Shown: positions 33,967 through 42,247, numbered from the stretch's first letter. The stretch is DNA of 64,000 nucleotides from Anaerosolibacter carboniphilus (GCF_014205875.1 NZ_JACHEN010000001.1:1-64000); one strand, 5' to 3'. Numbers and translations: made by a program. The notes: generated from the sequence alone by a model not told the origin.

Positions 33967-36072
33967 ATGAAAAAACTGTTATCGTTTTTGCTGGTAATCA
34001 CGATGTTGCTTGGTATGCAGACGACTGTTTATGGTGCAAAGTTTGAAAGTGATACCATCGAAGTTGTAGACGGACCAACCAACAAGAAACAAGAGGTATA
34101 TGTAGCCAACTTGCTTATGGGTGGAAAAGATGTACTGACAGATGTACCTACAATGCTTTATAAGAACCGTACGCTGGTCCCTATTGCCTTCGTAGTAGAA
34201 AATCTAGGGGCGAAAATTCAATGGAATCAAGACAAATATGAAGCGACCATCACGACCAGCGACAAAACCATCGTATTAAAGATTGATAGTGCTACGGCCT
34301 ATGTAAATGGATCGAAAACAACGCTTCCCGATAATGTACCGGCAAAGCTTTTGGGATACCAAGGGAATTTTAGAACGATGGTACCTTTAAGGTTTGTTTC
34401 GGAACAGTTAGGGATGAACGTAAACTGGATTGCAGAAACAAGAACTGCCGCAGTGGATTTAGAAAAACAATCGATTACAGGAATTACATATGAAAGCAAA
34501 GGAAGCAATAACTCTCAGATTCGTTTCAAGACCACTGGAAAAGTAAGTTATACTTCTATGTATTTGGAAGGAAGCAAAGTTGGCGGACAAGATCGAATCG
34601 TCGTTGACATACCGAGCGCCGTATTGAATGTTCAGGATAGCTCGATCTCAGTAGAAGGTAACGGACTCCTGCGGAAGCCTATAGGCGCCGATGGGGTCAG
34701 CGCTGTCCGTGCGTCCGTCTTTGAACCGGCACCTAGAAATGTTGTGCGGTTAGTAGTAGATTTGGAAAAAAAGAAGAGCTTTAATATAGGGTTTGATGCA
34801 GCTACTAATGAGTTGAAAATTGACGTATACAATCCATTAAATACGGTGAAGGAAATCGCTTTGGAACAGCGTAATAACATGGATGCTGTAGTGATTCGAA
34901 CAGAAGATACGCCCCAATATAATGTAATGGATTTAGGCAATCGGGTAGTCATTGATGTATTGAATGCCCAGTTAAAAGCATCTAAGACAGAAATGTCCGT
35001 ATCAAGAGGTAGTGTATCCAGGGTTAGAAGTGCTGTGTTTACGCCAGATCAAAACTATAGTGCAGACGAAAAAATTGTACGGGTCGTACTGGATTTAGAG
35101 CCCGGACAAAGCATAGATGATGTAGTGATTGAGGATGAGAACAAAGATATTCTGATTTATGTGGGTGGTAGACCGCTAGAAGGTGTTGATTACCGAAAAG
35201 AGACCTTTAGTAAATCAGTGCTAAAAATGAGTCTTCAGAATCGAGGAGAAGCTAGTATCAGTTACAATGAAAGCAGTAGGGAGTTAAATGTAAGAATAGA
35301 GAAAAGCAGAATTAATTGGGAAAGTACAAATCTAAATATTTCTGATAAAATTGTGGAATCCATTGAAATTGATGGCGAGTCAGATAATCGTTATTATGAA
35401 GTGAAGTTGAGGCTGGCAGCAGGAACGGGTTATACAGTGCAAGACCAAGGAGAGTCTTCAAATCATATTGTGCTTGGTTTTGAAAACTATAACCTTGGCA
35501 ATTCAAAATATAATAATAAAATCGTCGTATTGGACGCAGGGCATGGTGGCAAGGACCCAGGTGCCTCTGGAGTGAAATTAGGACTAAAGGAAAAAGAGCT
35601 AGCCCTGGATGTTTCCAAGAGACTAGAGAAATTACTTCAAGACGCAGGATTTATGACATTTCAGACAAGAACGGATGATACGTATATTGGTCTCTATGAT
35701 AGACCAGGAATGGCTAACAATTTAGGTGCGGATGCTTTCGTAAGTATCCACTTTAACTGGCACCCTGATCCTAGCGTGACAGGCGTACAAATGCTTTACA
35801 ATGCTGACCCAAGTCGAGACAGCAAAACTTTCGCAAGAATTATGCAAGAGGAAAGTTTGAAGGAACTTGGTGCTGTAGATAGAAAGATCGTAGAAAGACC
35901 GAATCTTGTGGTGATTCGAGAAACCAAAATGCCTGCAGTATTGGGAGAGATGGGGTTCATATCCAACGAATGGGAGGAATCACAGATTGCATCGGAGGAA
36001 TATCGTCAGAAGATTGCTCAGGCCCTCTTCAATGGTATTACGAGATATTTCGATGAGGTAGTATTAAAATAA
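33967..36072 (+). CDS. N-acetylmuramoyl-L-alanine amidase with stalk and AMIN domains
   Basis: Secreted cell-wall hydrolase, 701 aa. Signal peptide 1-23 (cleaved after YGA). A copper-amine-oxidase-N type stalk domain (about 40-160: TMLYKNRTLVPIAFV, FRTMVPLRFVSEQLGMNV) is followed by AMIN-type repeats (about 175-510) for wall binding. The amidase_3 catalytic domain occupies 518-695, with zinc ligands His525 (DAGHGG), Glu542 and His595 (SIHFN), and catalytic Glu661 (GEMGF). ATG after ATAGGGGGACGAAAG. Monocistronic, with a terminator behind it and Spo0A-type boxes in front, which fits a role in the sporulation/division transition. Confidence 0.92.
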   Translation: MKKLLSFLLVITMLLGMQTTVYGAKFESDTIEVVDGPTNKKQEVYVANLLMGGKDVLTDVPTMLYKNRTLVPIAFVVENLGAKIQWNQDKYEATITTSDKTIVLKIDSATAYVNGSKTTLPDNVPAKLLGYQGNFRTMVPLRFVSEQLGMNVNWIAETRTAAVDLEKQSITGITYESKGSNNSQIRFKTTGKVSYTSMYLEGSKVGGQDRIVVDIPSAVLNVQDSSISVEGNGLLRKPIGADGVSAVRASVFEPAPRNVVRLVVDLEKKKSFNIGFDAATNELKIDVYNPLNTVKEIALEQRNNMDAVVIRTEDTPQYNVMDLGNRVVIDVLNAQLKASKTEMSVSRGSVSRVRSAVFTPDQNYSADEKIVRVVLDLEPGQSIDDVVIEDENKDILIYVGGRPLEGVDYRKETFSKSVLKMSLQNRGEASISYNESSRELNVRIEKSRINWESTNLNISDKIVESIEIDGESDNRYYEVKLRLAAGTGYTVQDQGESSNHIVLGFENYNLGNSKYNNKIVVLDAGHGGKDPGASGVKLGLKEKELALDVSKRLEKLLQDAGFMTFQTRTDDTYIGLYDRPGMANNLGADAFVSIHFNWHPDPSVTGVQMLYNADPSRDSKTFARIMQEESLKELGAVDRKIVERPNLVVIRETKMPAVLGEMGFISNEWEESQIASEEYRQKIAQALFNGITRYFDEVVLK

Positions 36073-36076
36073 GAAC

Positions 36077-36110
36077 CAAAAAGATGTGGCCCTAGGGCTG
36101 CATCTTTTTG
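36077..36110 (+). terminator. terminator of the amidase gene
   Basis: AAAAAGATG-tg-GCCC / GGGC-t-GCATCTTTTT, a long stem ending in five T, 5 bases after the stop. Confidence 0.9.
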
Positions 36111-36199
36111 AATATATAGTCATTACAATTTTTTAATAAAGCCCACTCTTTGGGGTAGATATGATAATATAATATTGTATATAAAAGGAGGGAGAAAGA

Positions 36200-36721
36200 A
36201 TGACGTTCATATTAGGATATCTGCTGATATTCTCAGCGAGGATTGTAGACGTTTCAATTTCAGTAGTTAGAACGTTGCTCATGGTAAGGGGGAAAAAGTT
36301 CCAGGCTGCTGCATTGGGATGCATAGAGGTTTTTATATATATTACTGTATTAACGAAAATCATGGGACAGCTAGATAACTTAGGAAACTTAATTGCTTAT
36401 TCTTTGGGCTTTGGAACAGGACAGATTGTGGGGATCTTTATTGAGCAAAAAATGGCGCTAGGGGATGCTACAGTTCAGGTGATCACAAAAGAGGATGAGA
36501 GTCAGCTGGTGGAAATTCTTCGGGGTGAAGGCTTTGGTGTCACAGTAGTGCAGGGGTATGGGAAAAATGGTGTGAAACAGATTCTTCATATTGCCTTGAA
36601 AAGAAACATGCTGGCAAGATTCTTTCAAATCATGAAGGAGTTCGACAGCGAAGCGTTTATTACTGTCATGGATACCAAGGATATTCGAGGTGGCTACATG
36701 CAGCGAATGAAAAGAAAATAA
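36200..36721 (+). CDS. UPF0316/DUF2179 family membrane protein
   Basis: 173 aa. Three N-terminal membrane helices (about 1-85) with the conserved RIVDVSISVVRTLLMVRG and SLGFGTGQIVGIFIEQKMALG, then a cytoplasmic DUF2179 domain (about 90-165), a small alpha/beta fold. Typical UPF0316 length. ATG after AGGAGGGAGAAAGA. The function of the family is unknown; DUF2179 domains are thought to bind ligands or nucleotides in related proteins. Confidence 0.88.
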   Translation: MTFILGYLLIFSARIVDVSISVVRTLLMVRGKKFQAAALGCIEVFIYITVLTKIMGQLDNLGNLIAYSLGFGTGQIVGIFIEQKMALGDATVQVITKEDESQLVEILRGEGFGVTVVQGYGKNGVKQILHIALKRNMLARFFQIMKEFDSEAFITVMDTKDIRGGYMQRMKRK

Positions 36722-36801
36722 GGAAATTTATTGTTTTAGACATAGTATGACCCCTTGGCTAATATAATTTTATTAAAGAAGATTAGTTAGGGGGTTAATC
36801 A

Positions 36802-37821
36802 ATGAAACGCAATCGGGTTATTGCATTATTTCTAATACTATGCATGATGATAAGCCTTGCCGGGTGTGCAAACCCTATTCGCATGGTTAAAAACTTATTT
36901 GGTGATGATGAACAGGCTGCCTCTACCATCATTGAAAACGACCCAAATGGTCAAGGAGATGTGCAGCTTAGAGATACAGTATTGTATTATAAAGATGATA
37001 AAGGTTTTTTAATTCCTGTTATGAGAAAAATACCTTGGACTGAGGGAATTGCGAAATCAACATTGGCATCTTTGGTCGATAACCCAGCCAATCGGCAAGA
37101 TATGGAAAGCATTGGATTGCTACCTGTCATTCCAGCCAATACCCAGATTCATGGGATGAATATTGAGAACGGATTATGTAAGGTAGATTTCTCTAATGAC
37201 TTTTTAAATTATGCCAGCAAAGAGGAAGAAGAGTCTTTGATAAGAGCTGTGGTATATACATTGACCGAATTTGTTACGATTGACCGTGTTCAGCTTATGA
37301 TTGATGGAAAGGTCCAGAAAAAGCTTCCTTTTGGCACAGAAGTCAGCAAGCCAATCACTCGGGACAACATCAACTATGTCAGCGCCCAACAAAGCAAGGA
37401 TAAGGTTGTCGTATATTACGAGGGAACAACCAACGGGTTGGAAACTTATTTTGTGCCTGTAACCAAGGCCATCACCAAGAGCGATGATCTAGGGGTGAAT
37501 GTGATCGATGCATTGGATGCATTGGTAGAAGGGCCACCAGAAGGATTAGGTCTATATACTCAGATCCCAAAAGGAACTAAGGTGATTAGTGTGGATGTGA
37601 ACAATGCCATCGCCTATGTCAACTTTAATGAGGAGATACTGAAAATCAAAGATAGTGAAGAAACTGCAGAGCATGTGGTAAAATCTATAGCCCTTACCTT
37701 GAAGGAGCAGTATAATGATGTAGCAGCAGTAAAGATCCTTGCCAATGGCAAGGAAGTAGAAATAGGGACTTCCCAGGAAGAGGAACCCTTGGCAGTGCCT
37801 ACCTTCGCAAATCAACATTAA
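36802..37821 (+). CDS. gerM: GerM-like lipoprotein with two GerMN domains
   Basis: 339 aa. The signal peptide ends in LAGC, Cys22. Two GerMN domains, about 70-190 and 210-325, each with the motif CKVDFSNDFL or AYVNFNEEIL after an IP..T hairpin (VIPANTQIHGM; QIPKGTKVISV). In Bacillus GerM is needed for sporulation and spore germination. ATG after AGGGGGTTAATCA. The following order rph, rdgB, yfcE-like phosphoesterase matches the Bacillus gerM-rph-ysnA-ysnB region, though a terminator separates gerM from rph here. Confidence 0.9.
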   Translation: MKRNRVIALFLILCMMISLAGCANPIRMVKNLFGDDEQAASTIIENDPNGQGDVQLRDTVLYYKDDKGFLIPVMRKIPWTEGIAKSTLASLVDNPANRQDMESIGLLPVIPANTQIHGMNIENGLCKVDFSNDFLNYASKEEEESLIRAVVYTLTEFVTIDRVQLMIDGKVQKKLPFGTEVSKPITRDNINYVSAQQSKDKVVVYYEGTTNGLETYFVPVTKAITKSDDLGVNVIDALDALVEGPPEGLGLYTQIPKGTKVISVDVNNAIAYVNFNEEILKIKDSEETAEHVVKSIALTLKEQYNDVAAVKILANGKEVEIGTSQEEEPLAVPTFANQH

Positions 37822-37826
37822 AATCG

Positions 37827-37856
37827 AATCCCAGTGATTACTCACTGGGATTTTTA
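37827..37856 (+). terminator. terminator of gerM
   Basis: AATCCCAGTGA / TCACTGGGATT with a 4-nt loop and T5 tail, 6 bases after the stop. Confidence 0.92.
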
Positions 37857-37985
37857 TATTTTACTGTTCATAAATGCTGATAGAAAAGGATAGAATAATC
37901 AAAGATGTAATCCCAATCATTATATGGTACAATATGGTATATGAAAAATGCTTCCCTAGGAAGTACAAAAGAGAGGAAGATACAC

Positions 37986-38774
37986 ATGAGTCGATTTGAT
38001 GGAAGAAAAGTAGATGAATTGCGGCCAGTGAAAATTACAAAGGATTATTTAGCATATGCAGAAGGGTCTGTACTGATTGAAATGGGAAATACCAAGGTGA
38101 TTTGTACAGCTTCTATAGAGGATCGAGTTCCACCATTTTTAAAAGGCAAGGGCAGTGGTTGGGTGACTGCTGAATATTCTATGCTGCCAAGATCAACCCA
38201 AACAAGGAAGCCTAGGGAGTCAAGCAGAGGAAAAGTGGAGGGAAGAACTCAGGAGATCCAACGACTCATTGGAAGAGCCCTGCGTTCGGTAGTTAATCTA
38301 GAAGCCCTGGGGGAAAAAACAATTTGGATAGATTGTGATGTGATTCAGGCTGATGGGGGAACAAGGACCGCATCTATTACTGGTTCTTTTGTGGCTCTGG
38401 CAAAAGCTTTACATAAGCTCTATGAAGAGAAAGTCATCCAAACGTTACCTCTTAGAAATTATGTAGCCGCCGTAAGTGTAGGAATTGTAGAGGGAATCCC
38501 TGTGCTGGATTTATGTTATGAAGAGGATTCCAATGCCAAAGTAGATATGAACATTGTGATGACGGATATGAAGGAGTTTATTGAGGTACAAGGTACTGGG
38601 GAAGAGGCACCTTTTAGTCGTCAAGATTTGATGGCGCTTTTAGAATTAGGAGAAAAGGGTAATGAAGCACTGATTCAAATACAGAAAGAGGCTTTGGGTG
38701 AAATCGGAAGCCTGATAGGTGTTGAAGAAGAAATAGGGGGAACTGGCAATGCTGAACATGGTAATCGCATCTAA
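37986..38774 (+). CDS. rph: ribonuclease PH
   Basis: Phosphorolytic 3'-5' exoribonuclease that trims tRNA 3' ends. 262 aa with all family blocks: [79 protein letters not shown], and [15 protein letters not shown]. The ATG at 37986 follows AGAGGAAGATACAC; the open frame reaches back to 37941. Its 3' end overlaps rdgB by 26 bases. Confidence 0.96.
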   Translation: MSRFDGRKVDELRPVKITKDYLAYAEGSVLIEMGNTKVICTASIEDRVPPFLKGKGSGWVTAEYSMLPRSTQTRKPRESSRGKVEGRTQEIQRLIGRALRSVVNLEALGEKTIWIDCDVIQADGGTRTASITGSFVALAKALHKLYEEKVIQTLPLRNYVAAVSVGIVEGIPVLDLCYEEDSNAKVDMNIVMTDMKEFIEVQGTGEEAPFSRQDLMALLELGEKGNEALIQIQKEALGEIGSLIGVEEEIGGTGNAEHGNRI

Positions 38775-39354
38775 GAATAAGCATAAACTGGAAGAGATCA
38801 AAGACATCTTGGGAGAATTGCCTTTGGTGGTCCAGTCTATGGACGAAGTGGGATTAAGCCATTTGGAGGTGGTCGAGGACGGAGAGACCTTCGAAGAGAA
38901 TTCCATGAAAAAAGCCAAGGAGATAATGGCACTGACAGGAAGAATTGCAATCGCTGACGACTCAGGCCTGGAGGTAGATGCCTTGAATAATCAGCCCGGG
39001 GTATACTCCGCCAGGTTCTCTGGAGAAGGTGCCACGGATCAGAAAAATAATGTTAAACTATTAAAAATGATGGAAGATATACCCTTTGAAAAAAGAACAG
39101 CTCGTTTTGTCTCTGTGATTTCTGTTGCCTTCCCAAGTGGGAAGGAGATTGTGGTCAGGGGAGAATGCGAAGGGATTATTGGCTTTGAAGAAAAGGGCAG
39201 CCATGGCTTTGGTTATGATCCTCTTTTCATCGTGCCGGAGTATAATCGAACCTTTTCTGAATTGGGTGCAGAGATTAAAAATAAAATTAGCCATCGGGCA
39301 AAAGCTCTAGAAAAACTAAAACGGGAATTTGTAAGGGTATTGGGAGGAATTTAG
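38749..39354 (+). CDS. rdgB: XTP/dITP diphosphatase (RdgB/HAM1)
   Basis: Removes non-canonical purine nucleoside triphosphates such as XTP and dITP. 201 aa. Family motifs: [16 protein letters not shown] (N-terminal substrate loop), [34 protein letters not shown], and [18 protein letters not shown] at 38749 follows GGGGGA by 7 bases, inside the end of rph; a second in-frame ATG at 38758 is less well placed. Part of rph-rdgB-phosphoesterase. Confidence 0.96.
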   Translation: MLNMVIASKNKHKLEEIKDILGELPLVVQSMDEVGLSHLEVVEDGETFEENSMKKAKEIMALTGRIAIADDSGLEVDALNNQPGVYSARFSGEGATDQKNNVKLLKMMEDIPFEKRTARFVSVISVAFPSGKEIVVRGECEGIIGFEEKGSHGFGYDPLFIVPEYNRTFSELGAEIKNKISHRAKALEKLKREFVRVLGGI

Positions 39355-39355
39355 C

Positions 39356-39829
39356 GTGAGGATAGGGGTGATGAGTGATACCCATGGAGACATAGCGATT
39401 GCAGAAAAAGTGATCAGAGAGATGGAAAATCTGGATTTGATCATTCATCTGGGGGATCACTATGAAGATGGTATAAAACTGAAAGATAAAATCAAGATAC
39501 CCTTAATAGGCATTCGAGGAAATTGTGATGGTTATTCATCAGGGGAAGACGAAATGGTTTACCAGGTGGAAGGACATAAAATACTATTGATTCATGGACA
39601 TCAATATGGGGTAAAAAGCGATCTAAATCGGCTGTATTATCGAGCCCTTGAATTGGAGTGTGATCTAGTCCTTTATGGACATACTCATATCCCTGTCAGC
39701 ATGACCTTTGGAAATGTGATGATTTTGAATCCTGGAAGTCTTAGTCTGCCTAGGGGTGGGTCTAAGCCTTCTTATGGTATTGTAGATATCAATGGTTCAG
39801 AAATCTATAGTTATATCATTGAACTATAG
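39356..39829 (+). CDS. YfcE/MJ0936-type metallophosphoesterase
   Basis: 157 aa phosphodiesterase of the calcineurin fold, closest to YsnB/MJ0936. Metal-binding motifs are all present: SDTHGD near residue 7, LGDH, GNCDG, HGHQYG, and GHTHIP. GTG start one base after the rdgB stop, with GGGAGG upstream inside rdgB. Last gene of the rph operon. The physiological substrate is unknown. Confidence 0.92.
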   Translation: MRIGVMSDTHGDIAIAEKVIREMENLDLIIHLGDHYEDGIKLKDKIKIPLIGIRGNCDGYSSGEDEMVYQVEGHKILLIHGHQYGVKSDLNRLYYRALELECDLVLYGHTHIPVSMTFGNVMILNPGSLSLPRGGSKPSYGIVDINGSEIYSYIIEL

Positions 39830-40006
39830 GAAAGAAATGCAGTGATAACGGGATGATATGGTATAAGGACTGTTGAAACGGTATATAATAGGATAGTAAA
39901 ACATGGAAAGCATATAAATAACATAGATATGACTCGAAAAAGAGATATATCGAAAGGAAAATAAGATTAGAAAGCGCTAGTCACTGTTAAATCCTTGTAA
40001 TGAATT

Positions 40007-40035
40007 TTGACGAAAGATTAAATATGAAGTATACT
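40007..40035 (+). promoter_or_regulatory. sigma-A promoter of the tRNA cluster
   Basis: TTGACG at 40007-40012, 17-bp spacer, TATACT at 40030-40035, 14 bases before the first tRNA. No other good promoter was seen before the cluster. Confidence 0.8.
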
Positions 40036-40049
40036 ATTCTTTGTCAGTT

Positions 40050-40126
40050 CGGGGTGTAGCGCAGTTTGGTAGCGCATCTGGTTTGGGACCAGAGGGCCGC
40101 GGGTTCAAATCCTGCCACCCCGACCA
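40050..40126 (+). tRNA. tRNA-Pro(TGG)
   Basis: Acceptor CGGGGTG / CACCCCG, discriminator A, encoded CCA. Anticodon loop TTTGGGA between TCTGG and CCAGA gives TGG. First gene of an eleven-tRNA cluster. Confidence 0.97.
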
Positions 40127-40252
40127 AAAAACAGTTGACAGTTCAAGGTTGACAGTTTACGGTTGCTTGGGTAAGTATCTAGAGAAAAAAGACCCTAGGG
40201 AATGACTTGAAAATAACCGATAACCGCCAACAGACAACTGACAACCAAACGT
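40127..40252. repeat. simple-repeat spacer between tRNA-Pro and tRNA-Gly
   Basis: GTTGACAGTT is repeated on the left side. The right side (ACAACTGACAACC) is its rough reverse complement, so the spacer as a whole is a loose inverted repeat. No gene. Confidence 0.6.
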
Positions 40253-40326
40253 GCGGATGTAGTTTAGTGGTAGAACTTCAGCCTTCCAAGCTGATCGTGA
40301 GGGTTCGATTCCCTTCATCCGCTCCA
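40253..40326 (+). tRNA. tRNA-Gly(TCC), copy 1
   Basis: Acceptor GCGGATG / CATCCGC, loop CTTCCAA, encoded CCA. Identical to the copy at 40946. Confidence 0.97.
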
Positions 40327-40331
40327 AACAT

Positions 40332-40408
40332 GGGTCCATAGCTCAGTTGGATAGAGCAACGGCCTTCTAAGCCGTGTGTCCGGGGTTCGAATCCCTGTGG
40401 GCTCACCA
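40332..40408 (+). tRNA. tRNA-Arg(TCT), copy 1
   Basis: Anticodon loop CTTCTAA between ACGGC and GCCGT, encoded CCA. Acceptor GGGTCCA / TGGGCTC. It differs from the copy at 41026 only by a compensatory base-pair change in the acceptor stem. Confidence 0.97.
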
Positions 40409-40415
40409 TTATTTT

Positions 40416-40492
40416 GGTGGCTGTAGTCAAGCGGTTAAGACACAGGATTGTGGCTCCTGCACTCGTGGGTTCGAATCCCATCAGCCACCCCA
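40416..40492 (+). tRNA. tRNA-His(GTG)
   Basis: Acceptor GTGGCTG / CAGCCAC, with the extra 5' G opposite C73 that identifies tRNA-His; loop TTGTGGC; encoded CCA. Confidence 0.97.
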
Positions 40493-40504
40493 TTTGAATA
40501 TTCT

Positions 40505-40580
40505 TGGGGTATAGCCAAGCCGGTAAGGCACCAGACTTTGACTCTGGCATTCGTTGGTTCGAGTCCAGCTACCCCAGCCA
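40505..40580 (+). tRNA. tRNA-Gln(TTG)
   Basis: Acceptor TGGGGTA / TACCCCA, discriminator G, loop CTTTGAC, encoded CCA. Confidence 0.97.
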
Positions 40581-40584
40581 TTAT

Positions 40585-40660
40585 GACCTATTAGCTCAGC
40601 AGGTAGAGCACTTGACTTTTAATCAAGGTGTCCCGCGTTCGAGCCGCGGATGGGTCACCA
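40585..40660 (+). tRNA. tRNA-Lys(TTT)
   Basis: Acceptor GACCTAT / ATGGGTC, loop CTTTTAA, encoded CCA. Only 4 bases after tRNA-Gln. Confidence 0.97.
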
Positions 40661-40767
40661 AAAACATAGTTGAAAGTTGAAAGAGACAGGTTGAAGGTTA
40701 AAAACACCTGAAAACATAATCCAAGTAACTTACAACTTATAACTTGCAACCTACAACTTAATAGTGT
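40661..40767. repeat. simple-repeat spacer between tRNA-Lys and tRNA-Leu
   Basis: GTTGAAAGTTGAAAG and GGTTGAAGGTT on the left; AACTTACAACTTATAACTT-type heptad repeats on the right, roughly complementary to the left. Same type as 40127-40252. Confidence 0.6.
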
Positions 40768-40854
40768 GCGGTTGTGGCGGAATTGGCAGACGCGCTAGAT
40801 TCAGGTTCTAGTAGTCGCAAGACTGTGGGGGTTCGAGTCCCTTCATCCGCACCA
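40768..40854 (+). tRNA. tRNA-Leu(CAG)
   Basis: Class II tRNA with a long variable arm (GTCGCAAGACTGTGG region). Anticodon loop TTCAGGT between CTAGA and TCTAG. The acceptor GCGGTTG / CATCCGC has one T-T mismatch at the fifth pair. The 3' quarter is nearly identical to that of the neighbouring tRNA-Gly(TCC). Confidence 0.93.
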
Positions 40855-40861
40855 AACATAT

Positions 40862-40936
40862 GCGGAAGTGGCTCAGGGGTAGAGCATCGCCTTGCCAAGG
40901 CGAGGGTCGCGAGTTCGAATCTCGTCTTCCGCTCCA
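40862..40936 (+). tRNA. tRNA-Gly(GCC)
   Basis: Acceptor GCGGAAG / CTTCCGC, loop TTGCCAA, encoded CCA. Confidence 0.97.
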
Positions 40937-40945
40937 AAATTTCAT

Positions 40946-41019
40946 GCGGATGTAGTTTAGTGGTAGAACTTCAGCCTTCCAAGCTGATCGTGAGGGTTCG
41001 ATTCCCTTCATCCGCTCCA
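40946..41019 (+). tRNA. tRNA-Gly(TCC), copy 2
   Basis: Same sequence as 40253-40326. Copy 2 and the next tRNA-Arg repeat the tRNA-Gly/tRNA-Arg pair at 40253-40408, so this is a tandem duplication of a two-gene block. Confidence 0.97.
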
Positions 41020-41025
41020 AATTAT

Positions 41026-41102
41026 GGGTGCATAGCTCAGTTGGATAGAGCAACGGCCTTCTAAGCCGTGTGTCCGGGGTTCGAATCCCTGTGCGCTCAC
41101 CA
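41026..41102 (+). tRNA. tRNA-Arg(TCT), copy 2
   Basis: As copy 1 but acceptor GGGTGCA / TGCGCTC: the C-G pair at position 5 is replaced by G-C. Confidence 0.97.
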
Positions 41103-41110
41103 TTTATATG

Positions 41111-41135
41111 GCGGTTAGCATATTGTGCTAACCGC
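41111..41135 (+). other. perfect hairpin inside the tRNA cluster
   Basis: GCGGTTAGCA / TGCTAACCGC, a 10-bp stem with a 5-nt loop, between the last two tRNA genes. No T-run, so it is more likely a processing or pausing structure than a terminator. Confidence 0.7.
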
Positions 41136-41164
41136 AAACATATGATATGATATCTATAGATCAT

Positions 41165-41241
41165 GCGTCCTTAGCTCAGTCGGATAGAGTCGCTGGCTTC
41201 GAACCAGTTGGTCGGGGGTTCGAGTCCCTCAGGGCGCACCA
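41165..41241 (+). tRNA. tRNA-Arg(TCG)
   Basis: Acceptor GCGTCCT / AGGGCGC (one G-T), anticodon loop CTTCGAA between GCTGG and CCAGT, encoded CCA. Last gene of the cluster. Confidence 0.95.
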
Positions 41242-41247
41242 AAAATA

Positions 41248-41274
41248 AAAACCTTGGATTTCCAAGGTTTTTTT
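41248..41274 (+). terminator. terminator of the tRNA cluster
   Basis: AAACCTTGG / CCAAGGTTT with a 4-nt loop and T-run, 7 bases after the last CCA. Confidence 0.95.
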
Positions 41275-41409
41275 GCTTTGCATAAAAGCTACCGAGATTG
41301 CATATTTGGGGGTTAATGTAACACATTAATATAATCGTTTTTATAAGACTATCTAGCATAATAAAGTGCACTACTATAAAAATTAAGCGTGTCCTATCTT
41401 TAAAAGGAG

Positions 41410-41477
41410 TTGACATAAGGAATTCATTAATATATTATAATAATTGAAGATTCATTCATTAATTTGAGTTAATGAAT
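41410..41477 (+). promoter_or_regulatory. promoter and TetR-type operators of the efflux regulator
   Basis: TTGACA (41410), 17-bp spacer, TATTAT (41433). ATTCATTAA and TTAATGAAT (41454-41477) form a perfect 9-bp inverted repeat with a 6-bp centre, just before the gene. A half-site AATTCATTAA lies inside the promoter spacer. This arrangement predicts autorepression. Confidence 0.75.
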
Positions 41478-41492
41478 AGGAAGGAGCATATT

Positions 41493-42080
41493 ATGGCCAG
41501 AGTTACTGATCCGCAGAAAATCGAAGATGTAAAAAGAGCTGCAATGGAAATTGTGGTAGAGTACGGCTACCGTGGTGCGTCCATTGCATCAATTGCAAAA
41601 AAAGCAGGCGTATCAGTAGGATATTTATACCGCTATTACAAAAGCAAGGAAGAGTTGCTTGAAGATCTGATGAATACCCACTTAGGCGAAATTAAAAATG
41701 AACTTTTGGGAGATGCAATGGCAAGCAGCACAATCTATGAGTTTGTTTATAATTTGATTCATACAGTGTTCAGATTGGCAATAGAAGATACTATTTATGC
41801 CCAAATGTTAGCCACTTTAGTTTTGGATGTAGATATCGAGAAAATAATGGGTCAAAGAGATAAAGAATTTAAGAGTAAGGCGATCGAAAGAATCACTGAA
41901 CTAGGGAAGCTTACTGGTGAAATTGGTGAGCATGTTGATGAAGAAGATATTATTCTAATACTTATGACGATACCGTTTAGATATGTACTATTGAAGATAA
42001 AAGAAGATCATCATGAACGTTTTTTTCAAAAGGAACATGCAGCGCGAATTGCAAAGATTTGTTTTAATGCGCTAGGATAG
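41493..42080 (+). CDS. TetR family transcriptional regulator
   Basis: 195 aa. N-terminal helix-turn-helix (about 10-55: AMEIVVEYGYRGASIASIAKKAGVSVGYLYRYYKSKEELL) typical of TetR, followed by a helical ligand-binding domain. ATG at 41493 follows GGAAGGAG; the frame reaches back to 41472. It precedes an RND efflux pair read in the same direction, which it probably represses. Palindromes of the TTCATT type lie before it and again in the 42.1-42.2 kb gap. Confidence 0.92.
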   Translation: MARVTDPQKIEDVKRAAMEIVVEYGYRGASIASIAKKAGVSVGYLYRYYKSKEELLEDLMNTHLGEIKNELLGDAMASSTIYEFVYNLIHTVFRLAIEDTIYAQMLATLVLDVDIEKIMGQRDKEFKSKAIERITELGKLTGEIGEHVDEEDIILILMTIPFRYVLLKIKEDHHERFFQKEHAARIAKICFNALG

Positions 42081-42104
42081 ATAGTATTTTAAAATTAAGC
42101 ATGA

Positions 42105-42210
42105 AATGAATGAATAATCATTTATTTAAATGTGAGAATCAATTTAAAATAGCATGCGTTTTAATGTTATAAATAAATGAAAAAACGTTCATTCAAATAA
42201 TATGAATAAA
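42105..42210 (+). promoter_or_regulatory. TTCATT-type repeats before the efflux genes
   Basis: AAATGA / TCATTT around 42105-42123 and GTTCATTC ... GAATAA around 42187-42210 resemble the half-sites in front of the TetR gene. They are candidate operators for the efflux genes. AT-richness makes each single match weak. Confidence 0.45.
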
Positions 42211-42247
42211 AACAAAGACATAATAAAATTGAAAGGAAGGATATGGC

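Noticed and set aside
40774..41064. 96-residue plus-strand frame in the tRNA cluster
   Set aside because: It consists of translated tRNA-Leu, tRNA-Gly and tRNA-Arg sequence and has no ribosome binding site.
40278..41164. Minus-strand reading frames across the tRNA cluster, with peptides like GIEPSRSAWKAEVLPLNYIR
   Set aside because: They are translations of tRNA genes read backwards, a known source of spurious proteins; every repeated peptide maps onto a tRNA.
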